64,000 nucleotides of DNA from Chaunax sp. Z400 (taxonomy: Eukaryota; Chordata; Actinopteri; Lophiiformes; Chaunacidae): the NCBI GenBank assembly GCA_037577475.1, contig CM075194.1:28363326-28427325 (forward strand), given 5' to 3'. A model generated the notes under the pieces. The model saw nothing but the letters and a program-made list of their open reading frames with translations. It made no database searches and was not told the origin of the DNA. Each line of letters begins with the position of its first letter. The first letter of the stretch is position 1. The translations under genes and the position numbers were made by a program. This document shows positions 32,163-44,251 of this stretch, one piece after another.

Positions 32163-34287
32163 ATGCAGGGGGAACCTCTTGGATTTTGTAAGTATGTAGG
32201 CTAAAAAGGCACTGAGCATGATAATACATAGAAAGTTAAATACATCAGATGACTAAGGATGAAACATATTTTGAATCAACAGTACAAGCATTAACATGAG
32301 CAACATTAGCATGTCTACTGCATACTTAAAAACATATTTGCATTGTTTGACCTAGGGTTTGATATGTTTTTGCAGGTAGTGTGCTGTAAATCATATTTGG
32401 TTTTTTGGTTTTTTTAAAGGAGATTGCTTGTGTTTTGTTTTTCTATCCGTATGTTCTTCTCCACAACTGATAAATTCCTCTTTTCCTTTGTTCACAGATG
32501 CTGTATGTAAATGTGGCAGTGGCATCTCAAGTGTGTGGCATCACAGTATCTTCCAGGTATGAGCTGCTAAAAACATTTCAGGCTGAAGCATATCCTCTAT
32601 GGCCGCAATAGCCGGTATCCATGCATATATGTAGATTGTCCATGTACATTTTCAAGTTGGAAAACCCTTTTAAGGCACATATGATACAACTGCTCAATGC
32701 TGTGATTAATGTATTTTTTTCTTTTCAGAATGAAGACCTACACACCAAACGAGGCTGTGTCCTGAGGAGCTCAGGTGTCCACCTTAATGAAGACATGGAG
32801 ACACTGGTCAAGGAATACGTGGTGAGTGTTTGGCAACCTACTGTCTTAATTTTGTATATGTGTTGTGGATATATTTTCATTGATAGTTTTGTTACTTTCC
32901 TCAAAGGCACCCCAGTCTAGCTTTGCCTATGTGCATGAAGTGTGTACTAAAAGACTGAACTATGCAGCTTTCAGTGTGGAGCATTATTGATCTTATAAAC
33001 CAAACGAGAAGCTTCTCACATGTAAATGACTCTGGAAAATATGAAGCAATTGGTAATACAAAGTGTACATTTTGGAGTAAAAATAGGGAGTAAGGAGTAA
33101 AATATGAACTATTAGAGTAAAATTTGATATATACAAGATAATACTCCGAGTCAATTCATATTCACCAAATTTGGATTAAATAACAGGCTTCCTTTTTCAT
33201 AATTATATTGTATCACACGATAACTCAAACTATTTCATGTATCATTTTCAGATTTTATACCCTCATAGACCTTAGTGCGAGGAAGAACTGGGTTGATTTA
33301 GGGAAAGGTTGGTTCCATATTTCTGACACTTGGGAGAGTTTTATCTCAGAAATATAGGGGCCTTAATTTCTCAACCGTTCCTCTGATTTTGTCCAAATTT
33401 GGTGCAATTTGAGGAGGTCTATCTTGTATTTATTTGTATATGTTTAATTTTAGTCTAATAGTTCATATTTTACTCACTAGGAGGAGCTTTTTTTAATGAA
33501 AAACACTGTTTTTCAGACATAACTTCACATTTAATTTTAGGAGTTCAATCAGGGGAATTGCTTGTACAATGGAGGGGGATTGGCTTTCGGGGATATACCC
33601 TTGCTGTCTGGATAACAGCGTAGGCCTAGTTTACCAAAGTAAACACTAACATCTGACTGTGGGGGAGTATTTAACTTTTTGAAGGATCACAATGTATGCA
33701 GTTTTTGTTGGCTTGCAGGTTTACTAAAGTACTCTTGGTGGCAAACTTTATAGGCAGCAATGGTAAGTTGAGGTCATTGCAAACTGGTTTGACAGAAATG
33801 AAAGGCCAGTTATTGGGTCTTCCTGACTGTTTTGTGTGGTTTTGAAATCGTGGCGTTATTTTGCATTTGAATGGTTCAACATATTTGTAAGTTTGTGAAA
33901 CAGTGTGCCTTAAATTCTGAATATCCCAATGTGATCAGCAGCTCATTGTTCTCTTTGTTTGTCCTCCAGGACAGTGAACCCAGAGAGGCTGAGGCGCTGA
34001 TTCCTGAGACAACGATGGGCATACATGTTATTCGGGTGGAGGGCGCTAGTCCAGAAGACAAACCTGCAGATGTAGGTGTTGTGCTTGAAGGCACTGAAGT
34101 TCTGCAGAACCTTCAGAGTGTCACCCATGGATGTGTGATGCTCTTTGGACTCATTTATGCACTGAACTTAAGCTATCCAAAGGACCTGAAGTGCCTTTTC
34201 GAAGTGTTTCAGAAAGTCCTCACGGAACTGGACACGACCAAGCTTTCACCAAAAGTCCAAGCACTGAAAATTAAGATGCTCCGGTAA
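32163..34287 (+). CDS. Spliced 164-residue protein, lone C-terminal domain of an uncharacterised teleost family (unit 2)
   Basis: Coding exons 32163-32187, 32498-32556, 32729-32821 and 33970-34287 join in one frame of 164 codons plus TAA, with consensus GT-AG sites. A noncoding first exon ends at 31750 and the start ATG is in exon 2 (32114-32187). The N-terminus reads MQGEPLGFYAVCKCGSGISS. The last exon (residues 60-164) contains DVGVVLEGTEVLQNL, MLFGLIYALNLSYPKDLK and LDTTKLSPKVQALK. This matches what I recall as the C-terminal region of a large family of uncharacterised fish proteins, some annotated as SAMD3-like. The usual long N-terminal part is absent. AATAAA lies at 35019-35024. An upstream ATG in exon 1 (31661) opens an overlapping frame that ends in exon 3 and could reduce translation. 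Function is unknown. Confidence 0.6.
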
Positions 34288-35538
34288 TGGAGTTTTCCCT
34301 CTGTGGTTGACTTGTTGTAAGTACTTGTTCACTTAGTTTCCAACAAAAGTAGTTATTGTTACAGGCCTAGATGGCCTGTTTGGTCAACACTGTTTTGTCT
34401 GTGAGGTGTTTCAGTTAACAGAGTGATGGTTATTCAACCTTGCTTGCAGTTCTTGAAAGAGTTTACAGTACACTAGAAGTCAAAATGTGTGGTGGTGAAT
34501 AAGAGTTTTTTAAGTAAGTATAATACACCTTGTTTAGCTTTAGGTACTGTGTTGTTGTATTCCCACAATGTTAATTAAGGTTTTATTCTAAGTCACATGA
34601 CCGCACGATCCAGAAGTTAAGGTAAGCGTAACGTGTCAGATGAAAACAACAAATGAAATGTTTGTGTTTTAAATCTGTTCTATTCTTTAAATGCAGTATT
34701 AGAAAAGGCGCACCCAGGGATGCATCATTTTATGTGTCCTTTGTAAACACTTCTGTTGTGTTGTGGTTTTGCAGCACATTTTCTAAATGCTGTGCATGTG
34801 TTGTCAAATTGATGTCTTCTTAATTTTCTTGTGTTTTGTCTATTTGCATGTGGTTTCTTAAGTTGCAGCTCGTTTGCCCTTGTGCGCCACTGTAGTATTG
34901 ACTGATCCAAAACCAAAAAAGATGGCACTCTATTTTTATATGTATATTTTGCGATACATGTTTTTATTGGGATTTGAAGACATTTCATATTATGAGTTTT
35001 GCACTGGAGTTCACAACAAATAAACTGTGAAACAAGTTTATTGGTGGTCTGACTGTTCTTGTATGTATTTTAATAACAGATTGTAAATGTATGGTGAACA
35101 GAAAAAATATATAATTTAAAAAAAATATATAATTAAAACAAAAAATTAAATTGGGTTTATTTAAAAAAAGTATATAAATAGAATGCATTTAGAATAAATT
35201 CAGTTTATTGCATAAACATAGTTATTAAGTATTTTAAAGACATTAAACGTATTCATTCTGATTAATAAGCATATTTGTATTGAATTGAAACAAATTGCAT
35301 TTATTGAATAAAAATACATAAAGCTGTTTATTATGTATTTAAAACACATAAAGTTTATTCGAACTATTACATAAATCTCACTTTTACTTATTTCATTCAT
35401 GTTTTAGTGACAAATATGAATCGCATAAAGTTTATTAGTTTATTTATGTTGAAATTATGTAATTGAAATTCATGGAAAATTTACATGTAATTAAAATACA
35501 TAAATCTTAAGAATTAGGCTTAGATATTTCTGTGAGTG
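34288..35538. other. 3' untranslated and AT-rich flank of the 164-residue gene
   Basis: Noncoding sequence leads to AATAAA at 35019-35024. It is followed by very AT-rich sequence rich in ATAAA and ACATAAA words up to the right edge of the 4.4-kb block. No further gene is seen. Confidence 0.6.
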
Positions 35539-35709
35539 AGGTGACTTTTTGCCGTTCATTACGCTCGTTGTCCTTTCTCCGACTGTCAGTTAAGCGGACA
35601 GGGTGAGAGACGGGCAAATCAACCCTTCATCTCGGCGTTATGTGGGTCCTTTCTATCTCTGAAAAATCATTCTGTGGGTCTGATATCTTGGTGTAGTGAG
35701 TTTTACGCG

Positions 35710-36889
35710 TGACACGGCGCACAGTTAGAGGAGTTGTGCGGGATCGACTGCCTTCTGACGGGCTTGATTTTGTACTTGTGAATGATTTGGCTTTAAAAAA
35801 CGTGTTTCCCGATTCCACAGAATGAAAAGTAAAAGAAAATCCTACTGTTGTCGCTCCTGCTGCCCCGACTCGTCCTGTCCTCCTGCGTGCGCCATTACGC
35901 TGCCAAGTGTCCCAAATGAGTTCATGTGACGCAACAGAGATCCCGTTTTTGCAGAGTGGCTCATAGTTTAGGTAACATTTGTTGGTCGGTTTTTCCCTGT
36001 TGCTGTGAACACATCTCAGACCCTCGTGGAGAAAAACGTCTCACTGCTCAGATAATTAGCTTTTCTGCATTTGAAGTGTTGCTCACAGTTAAAAAAAATA
36101 TCAAACAAAATCATGCAAGATGTTCTCAGTCTGACAAAAAGACAGATAAAATTGGTCTACTTGTATTTGCTATTTAGTTTTTTTTTGTTCTCCTGATGCT
36201 GGCACTTTGTTCTGTTGTTTCAGAGTTACACCTGGAGGCTGCTGATTGGACAGGAGACTGATGGCGCCTCATTAACACAGCTGTGGATCCCATCAGTGAC
36301 TCCTCCTCTTCCTGTCTGCCTCATCACTTTGTGCTAATTGGTGATTAGATGATTGTTGTAGTGAAGTTTCTTTTGTATATATTGTAAATATTCTGTATTG
36401 CTGTAACAGGAAGGAAACCCTTTTTGATTTTCTCTTTTTTATGTTTGGAAGTGAAGTTTCATGTATTTTCTGTCCTTCACTTTGTTAAATGAAGTTGCTG
36501 TAAATATTTGAAACTTGTATCTTTGTAAAGAAATGTAAATAAATCCTGTTTGGACTTGATTGTTGTAACACTGGTCATCCTTGGAGTTTGGAAAGAGGAG
36601 TCACATTTTTATGCTATGGTCAGGTTTCCTCTAGACTGGACAGAACAATTGTTCCTGTTCTACTTCTGACATTTCAAACTTCAGAGGACAAAACGCAGAG
36701 ACTCATCTGAACATCAGGATTTGAACCGTCAACCTCAGACTCTTGAAGCTCAGCTGTGTCAAACAGAAGCTACATTTTGAAAGAACGAGACAGCCGGGAT
36801 TCGAACCTGCTTTCCAGGATTGCGGGTCAGGATCCCACCTCCCTGAGCTAAAACTTTTTTTGCGCAAATGTTATATTTATCATCGTCAA
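35710..36889 (+). repeat. 1180-bp cassette, unit 2 copy 1
   Basis: Equivalent of 986-2165, including the small ORF, the terminal exon with AATAAA and the antisense tRNA-like segments. Confidence 0.9.
35822..35929 (+). CDS. Small Cys-rich ORF (unit 2, cassette copy 1)
   Basis: Identical in residues to the ORF at 1098-1205. Coding status is uncertain, as for that copy. Confidence 0.25.
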   Translation: MKSKRKSYCCRSCCPDSSCPPACAITLPSVPNEFM

Positions 36890-37965
36890 TACTGAGGCAA
36901 AAACACTTAAAAGACACCTAAGTGCTGGGATTTGATCCTAAACTGCCAACCATCTAACGCCTGTAGCTCATCTCACTGAGCTATACCTCCAGCTCTATAG
37001 AATGTGGTCGGAAGTTCTATTTATTATTCACACTGCACTGGAAAAAACCTCTAAATGTGGGAACTGAGTTTTGAATCCATAAACTCATAACACTAAGTGT
37101 CTGCAGCTTATCCTTCTGAGCTCTACCTGTAGCTCTTTTGAGGAGAAACACTTTGAGAACATCAGGATCTGATCTTGTTGATCTGAGGATCTTGAGGATC
37201 TGTCATGTCTGAGTATGTGTAAAAAATGAAATGGTTCCTAAAGCATTGGTAGAGTGTTGCCATCACGCCATCTACAGAAGTACTCTGATGACAGGGTTAT
37301 AGTGGGATGTCTGACAGGGGGAGAGGAGGGAGAGTAGGGGAGTGTCTTTGGAGCTTTTGTAGACTGGTGTGAAAATAACCACCTGTTACTGAACATTGAG
37401 AAAACAAAGGAGCTGGTGGTTGACTTCAGAAAGTGGAAGTCACCTCTTATTCCTGTCTCAATCCGGGGTGGATGGACATCGACATGGTTCAGTCCTACAA
37501 ATACCTGGGAATGTACCTGGACCATAAACGCACCACACTTACAAGAAGGGCCTGAACTGACTTTACTCTCTTAGGAAGCTCAGGTCCTTCAGTGTTTCCG
37601 TTAACATTCTGAACATTTTTTATCAGAAAAATTGCACGCTCCCTCAAAACTTGCGACATCTGTGGCATTGTGCTGTGTGATGAAACTGCACATTTTAGAG
37701 TGGCCTTTTATTGTGAGCAACCTAAGGCACACCTGTGCAATAATCATGCTGTCTAATCAGCATCTTGATATGCCACACCTGTCAGGTGGATGGATTATCT
37801 CGGCAAAGGAGAAGTGCTCACTAACACAGATTTAAACAAGTTTGTGAACAAAATTTGAGAGAAACAGGCCTTTTGTGTGCATAGAAAATTTTAGATTTTT
37901 GCTTTCAACACATGAAAAATTGGAGCTAAAACAAAAGTGTTGCGTTTATATTTTTGTAGGGTATA
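36890..37965 (+). mobile_element. Repeat and LINE debris (unit 2)
   Basis: Contains the diverged tRNA-like monomers (36890-37134), the LINE RT fragment (37225-37625) and the interspersed DNA-element-like repeat (37630-37965). All are near-identical to 2166-3240. Confidence 0.6.
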
Positions 37966-39179
37966 GTTTTACAGACACTCCAAACACATATACTGTACGT
38001 AGATGACAGTATTGTTGCCCCTGTTGTGGACTGCCTTTCTGGTTTTTTGACCTTGGACTGTTTACTAGTTTGTTGATTACTAAATCTCTGAAAAGCTCCC
38101 AGTGTCTCTGTCACATGTCTGCATTTGGATCCTCACAACTCTGTCTGTGAACTCTGACAATTTCTGTCCTCTGAAGGTAATTTATTAGAGCCATATTTAT
38201 GTCATAACATCACTGAATCAATAGAGTGCATCACTTTCACTAACCTACAATATGAGCCTGTGCTAGCTGTGTTTTACTGCTTGTGACTGTAAACGTTAAT
38301 TCAAGGCTAAATTAGCAAACCTGGAAACTACTAATCCAACAACATGGAGACATTTAGCCTCAGAAACCAGATATTTAGTAACTTTTTAGCAGACTGCTTT
38401 GACTGACCTCTATGCTCCAGTGAAAATAAAGTGCTTGTGTCCTTTGACCAGAAAAAGGGTGAAAAAAATCAGAAGAAATAATATTAGTTTCAGGAATCAG
38501 ACACTGTTTAATGTTCTTCACCATTTATATAGATTATTCCACTTTAGCCAGACAACAGGGACCAGCCTGAAAAAACAAGTTTCTGTAATTAAGGGACTAA
38601 ACTAAACTGAATTTAACCAATTTGGTGACCGTTTTGTTCTACAGTAAAAAACAAAACAAGAAAGAGATTCTCTTTAAATTGATTTTTGACTCCTAAATTA
38701 CTTTATATATAATTAACATCATCAACTGAACAGTGATAAGATGATCTTTTCAAACAATCCATTTTTACTTCACAAATTTAACATAAAACATGTAAAACGA
38801 CTCACCACATACTTTCTATGCTCTGTGGAAAGTAGTAGGTAATAATAATAGTGACTGCTGACCAATGATGGCAGCCTAGAAGGACCAAAAAACTCAAACT
38901 CAAATCTGCAATGGGATGATGAGAATGAGAAATCAATGAGGGATCAATGAGAAAAACAGCCAAAATCTTACACATACAGTATAAAGTATTTATTTCATCA
39001 AGAAGTATCAAATTATTTAAAATTGTTTCTATAGTAAATTTGAATATGATTCCAATTTATATTTAGAGCTGAGTAGGAGAGAATGTAGAGTCTAACAATC
39101 AATCATTCTAAAAAACATTCAATACAGAGTGGAATCAAGACATCCACATGTAGAAAGGGCAGGGTGGATTAACAGATAA

Positions 39180-40099
39180 TTCTAATTTAATATAATATGA
39201 TATAATAATTTAATATTTAATATACTATATAATTTAATATATAATATACTATATAATTTAATATATAATATATAATATACTATATAATTTAATATATAAT
39301 ATACTATATAATTTAATATATAATATACTATATAATTTAATATATAATATATAATATACTATATATTTTAATATATAATATACTATATATTTTAATATAT
39401 AATATATAATATACTATATAATTTGATAATTCAATATATAATATATAATATACTATATAATTTAATATAATAATTTAATATATAATATACTATATAATTT
39501 AATATATAATATATAGTATACTATATAATTTAATATAATAATTTAATATAATATATATATAATAAACAAATACAAAAATAATATATATATATATATATAT
39601 ATATTATTTATTTATTTATTTATCCATCTATTATTTATTTAATTATCCATCTATTTATCTAGCCATGTATTTATTTATTTGATTATTTATCTATTCATTT
39701 ATTTATCTATTTGTTTGTTTATTTATTTACTTATTTATCTATTTGTTCATTTATTTATTTAATTATTTATATATCTATTCATTTATCTATACATCCACTT
39801 GTTTATTTATTTAATTATTTATTTATCTATTTATTTATATATACATCTACTTGTTTATTTATTTATCTATTTATTTATTTAATTATTTAATTATTTATTT
39901 ATCTATTTATTTCTTTATTCGTTTACATTATTTATACTTTTCAATAAGAGCAGGTCTAAACCGACTCTTTGTGAGACCCAACACTCCACCATGAGCAAGC
40001 ACTTTGGCGACAGTGGCGAGGAAAAACTGCCTTTTACAGGCAGAAACCATCGAGCAGATCCGAGACTCATGGTGGACGGCCCTCTGCTTTGACCGGTTG

Positions 40100-40134
<35 letters not shown>

Positions 40135-40146
40135 GGAGGATAGGTG

Positions 40147-40188
<42 letters not shown>

Positions 40189-40375
40189 GAGCAAGAGAGA
40201 GAGAGATAGGGAAGATAGGTGGAGAGAGAGAGAGCGAGAGAGAGAGAGAGAGATAGAGATAGGGAGGATAGGTGGAGAGAGAGAGAGCGAGAGAGAGAGA
40301 GACATAGGGAGGATAGGTGGAGAGAGAGAGAGAGAGAGATAGGGAGGATAGGTGGAGAGAGAGAAAGAGAGAGAG
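39180..40375. repeat. AT minisatellite, tetranucleotide, interspersed repeat and (GA)n tract (unit 2)
   Basis: Equivalent of 4441-5745. The AT minisatellite is longer than in unit 1 and the GA tract shorter. The 160-bp interspersed repeat lies at 39945-40105. Confidence 0.9.
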
Positions 40376-40691
40376 ACAACAACAACATGTGCAACCACAA
40401 CAACAATAATAGCTAAAAGAAAATTACATTATGCAGTATCTATAATACCTACACATAACTACGCTGATAATAATGATATTAATAATGATGATGATAATAA
40501 TAGTAAAAATAATAATGGTGATGATAATAATCTCATCCTTACTGATGAGATCCCATCTGGACACTGTGCCACAGCCTGGTTGTGTTAGAGTAGGGAGAGA
40601 GAGTTCATTATTCCAATCAGTTCTTAACACAAAACACCTGGAATAATGAGCTCTCTCTCTCTACACGAAACACAACCATGCTGCCACACTG

Positions 40692-42845
40692 TCCATTGGG
40701 CAAGCGAGGCAGTGCTGGTGAATGCATGCTTCTTCACAGTCTGCACCCCTGAAGTGAACTCCTGCTTCTTCTTGGGAGACCTGAACCTTCCCATGTCAAG
40801 CCTGCTCTGGTGTCTGGCAGCAAATGTTTTCACATACCCCAGACTCATCAGGAGATGATGAATCCACCTCTGAGGAGATGGGATGTGGCATGGTGGCAGC
40901 AGCCATGGAAAAGACACCAGGATGGGAGGAGGCGTCAGCCATGGAGGAGACACCAAGATGGGAGGAGGTGTCAGCCATAGAGGAGATACCAGGACGGAAG
41001 GTGGCAGCAGGCTGGAAGGAAGCAGAAGCCATGGAGGAGGCAGCAGGCTGGAAGGAGATGGAGAAGCATGGATTTTCCAAGAGACTTGTTGAAGTTGATG
41101 CCCCAGCAGTGACTGGTTGAACTCCTACAGGCTCGCCCTGTTTGGAAGACAACAACAAACAAAAATTAGTTTACTGCATAAATAAGTGCAACAGTAAAGA
41201 CGACTTACAACAGAGACAGACCAATGAATAAACACTGCTGTACTTACAGAGGCTATACGGCCAGGCTGGGGTGTAGAACAGTAGGAGAAGGGCTGGAGGT
41301 CCTCTTAGCCACTAAATTTAGAGGAGATACATGAGAAGACAATAGAGTTAAAAAGTGAACCTGTCTCACAGAAACCAGAAGGAGAATAGTAAGACAATAA
41401 ATGTTTCTAACCTGCTGGTTTGTGAAAGCTACAGTCAGTCTCTGTTCTCAGCTCCACCAGATACTCTGCCAAGCTGTCAACTCTGTCCATGCCTGGAACA
41501 CCAGAATCATCTAGTCTGAAAAAATCAGAGATGAGATGAGCAACAAAATCTAAGAAGTGGAGCTCAGTGCAGATAGAATGGTTTCTTAACACATAATTAT
41601 GTTTTTACATACCAGACTCATCAGGAGATGATGAGTCCACCTCTGAGGAGACACTAGGTTGTGGCATGGAGGCATCAGCCATGGAGGAGATACCAGGCTG
41701 GGAGAAGGCAGCAGCCATGGAGGAGATACCAGGCTGGGAGGAGATACCAGGCTGGGAGGAGATACCAGGCTGGGAGGAGATACCAGGCTGGGACAAAGAA
41801 GCAGCAGGCTGGAAAGAAGCAGAGGTCATGGATATCAGTTTATGAGCAGCTCAGTGTTTGGTTAGCTTTGGCTATGGGATTAGCAAAAATAAAGCCTGGT
41901 TGAATTGAAATGTATTTAAGAATTTAAGAACAGCCACAAAGCAAAGGTTTTATGTAGCCAGAAATCAATTTGACATACCAGAGTATTTTTCAGGTGGTCT
42001 GAAGGTTGTCACAAATCCCCGGCCAATCACCTTCAAGCTGTTGGTGTTGACACTGTGGGTCAAATCCCAGAGTAGGTGAGCAGAGATGAGGACCTGCTCA
42101 TCACTGGCTCAGTACCCCGATCCTTGATGTGGTCCATGCGGGAGAGGAAGTCTTTGCCGTACACAGATAGCAGTCAGTGATTGGTGGAGATGTCAGTGGG
42201 CTCTGGAGGAACCTGGCAGATCACTGGGATGAGGCTGGGCCGATCCACAAAGTCAGCACACTCTCCAAGATAGTGTTCCATGTGGTGTCTGGTGGTAGAT
42301 GAGGGCTGGAACAGGAGGCTCATACCAAAGGTTCAAGTCTGGCTGCAGTGCCAGACTGAAAGACGGTGTTGGTAAATCCACCTCTGGTCCTGCACAGGGA
42401 TGGACTTGCTCATCTCACTTGACAACCAGAAAGAAATTGAAGCCCCAGCAGTGACTGGCTGAACCCCTACAGGCTCAACCTGTTTGGAAGACGACAACAA
42501 CAAACGAAAATTAGTTAACTGCATAAATAAATGCAACAGTAAAGACGACTTACAACAGAGACAGACCAATGAATAAACACTGCTGTACTTACAGAGGCTA
42601 TACTGCCAGGCTGTGGTGTAGAACAGGGTTAGGGCTCCACATAGAGGATGGAGTAGGAGAAGGGCTGGTGGTTGTCACAGAGACCATAGCAGGGGTCCTC
42701 ACAGAGGATGGGTGAGAAGAGGGGCTGGAGGTCCTCCTCGGTACTAAATTGAGAAAAAATACATGAGAAGACAATAGAGTTAAAAAGTGAACCTGTCTCT
42801 CAGAACCCAGAGGGAGAATAGTAAGACAATAAATGTTTCTTACCT
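40692..42845 (-). pseudogene. Decayed multi-exon gene (unit 2 copy)
   Basis: Near-identical to the pseudogene at 6060-8213, with the same frameshifts and stops. The decay therefore predates the unit duplication. Confidence 0.55.
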
Positions 42846-42879
42846 GCTGGTTTGGGAGGATTTAGCGGCTGAAGGAGAC

Positions 42880-43240
42880 CTATAACTGATCGAGCCAGTG
42901 CTGGATCATGAGATCAGCTGTCTTGGGTGTCCAGTGAACAGGGTCTCTTGGCTGAGTCCTGAAGTGCACCTGATCAAGTCCTGACAGAAAGATGCAGTCG
43001 TCCTCAATGTACTTGTTCAGGTTCACCAGTTGCTCCTTCTGCTTTCTGTCCAGTCTCTCGCAAAAGTTAATGACTGGTACATAAAGTTCAGCGTTGGGAA
43101 ACTTTTCCTCGGCCATGTTCAACAAATCGTCGAGTTGTTGGACCATGCTCTCAGTCGTTTGCTTTCGGAGACAGTTGTTCAGGCCTGCTGACAACACCAG
43201 TTTCTCCACAGACTTGTTTGGGGGAAGCCTCCTGAGCATC
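42880..43240 (-). pseudogene. Truncated SGNH gene (unit 2)
   Basis: Only the 3' part of exon 3 remains, starting at the MLRRLPPNKS segment and ending at the normal stop. A deletion equivalent to 8610-11252 removed the promoter, exons 1 and 2, and the GDSN block with the predicted nucleophile serine. The junction carries two extra bases (AA) between the fused ends, a pattern typical of end joining. The GLNN and DPVHW blocks survive but cannot form an active site. Confidence 0.9.
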
Positions 43241-43242
43241 TA

Positions 43243-43463
43243 AGCCATAAGCTGACAAGACAATGTTATTTTTGTAGCTCTCTGCGCGGAGAGGCAGCCT
43301 GGCCCTTGGTGCTGGTCCCCTTCACGGTCCCTGATTTAGTTTTGGTTTGATGTGCGGTGTTCACGTGTAGTTTTTGGATCCCTTCCTTTTTTTCTTTTTT
43401 TTTTGGGTCCAGCTGCCGTGGTAAGCCCCCGTCCTGCTCCTGGCCCTTGTTTCAATAAAAGTA
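43243..43463 (+). mobile_element. Right part of the LTR-like repeat (unit 2)
   Basis: Remnant equivalent to 11253-11473 left by the 2.6-kb deletion. It ends with the same CAATAAA signal. Confidence 0.35.
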
Positions 43464-43918
43464 CATTTTAATATGTTATATTGTTTAATAAATTTATATG
43501 GTTAAATGGGTTATATGGTTTGTATGTTTGTTTACATTCATTTCAGAGAGACGGACTGACTGGTGGGTGAGATAGCTTGACTTTTAACGAGAGAGAGAGA
43601 GAGAGAGAGAGAGGCCTGTTGCGCTGTCAGTTCATAAAGTCTTAATAGAGACAGTAGGCCAATATAAATAAATGACAAGGAAATATGAGGTGAATTCAGG
43701 TGTGTTGGGACATTAGGGGGCGGTACAGTGACGTGGTGGTTTACACTGTCGCCTCACAGCAGCTGAGAGTTTCAGTGATCATTATAGTGATTGTTCAGGA
43801 ATAGACCTTTAACTCCTGAGACATTTAGTTCAGGTCTAACTTAGTTTCCAATGAGCCAGCATGAACAATGGACAGCTGATTTGGGTTTATAAATTATTTC
43901 CACCTTGTCAATATTACT

Positions 43919-43955
43919 GCCCACAAAATGCCCCCACTTTGGGCATTTTGTGGGC
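43919..43955. repeat. Perfect 15-bp inverted repeat (unit 2)
   Basis: Same hairpin as 11918-11954 with both arms unchanged. Confidence 0.9.
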
Positions 43956-44091
43956 TTTCCCACTGTAGCGCCCCACCTAGGCCCACACATGCCCACAGTG
44001 GCCTCACACGACCCCAAAGCCAGTCAAAGAGGAAACTGTGGGTCTACAGTGTCACAAATGGGCAACACACACACAAGCCACACACTTTGGG

Positions 44092-44251
44092 CTGTGTGTG
44101 TGTTGTGTGTGTGTTGTGTGTGTGTTGTGTGTGTGTTGTGTGTTGTGTGTGTGTTGTGTGTGTGTTGTGTGTGTGTTGTGTGTGTGTTGTGTGTGTGTTG
44201 TGTGTTGTGTGTGTGTTGTGTGTGTGTTGTGTGTGTGTTGTGTGTGTGTTG
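44092..44251. repeat. TGTGTGTTGT minisatellite, expanded (unit 2)
   Basis: About 160 bp compared with about 88 bp in unit 1. Confidence 0.95.

Larger units (their letters stand above)
31131..35538. other. 4.4-kb block present in units 2 and 3 only
   Basis: Flanks read GGGAGAGAC before and AGGTGACTTTTTGCCG after. In unit 1 these flanks are joined directly (811-820). There are no terminal inverted repeats, poly-A tail or obvious target-site duplication, so a simple deletion in unit 1 or a non-transposon insertion fits better than transposition. It contains a full gene with promoter, introns and polyadenylation signal. Confidence 0.9.
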
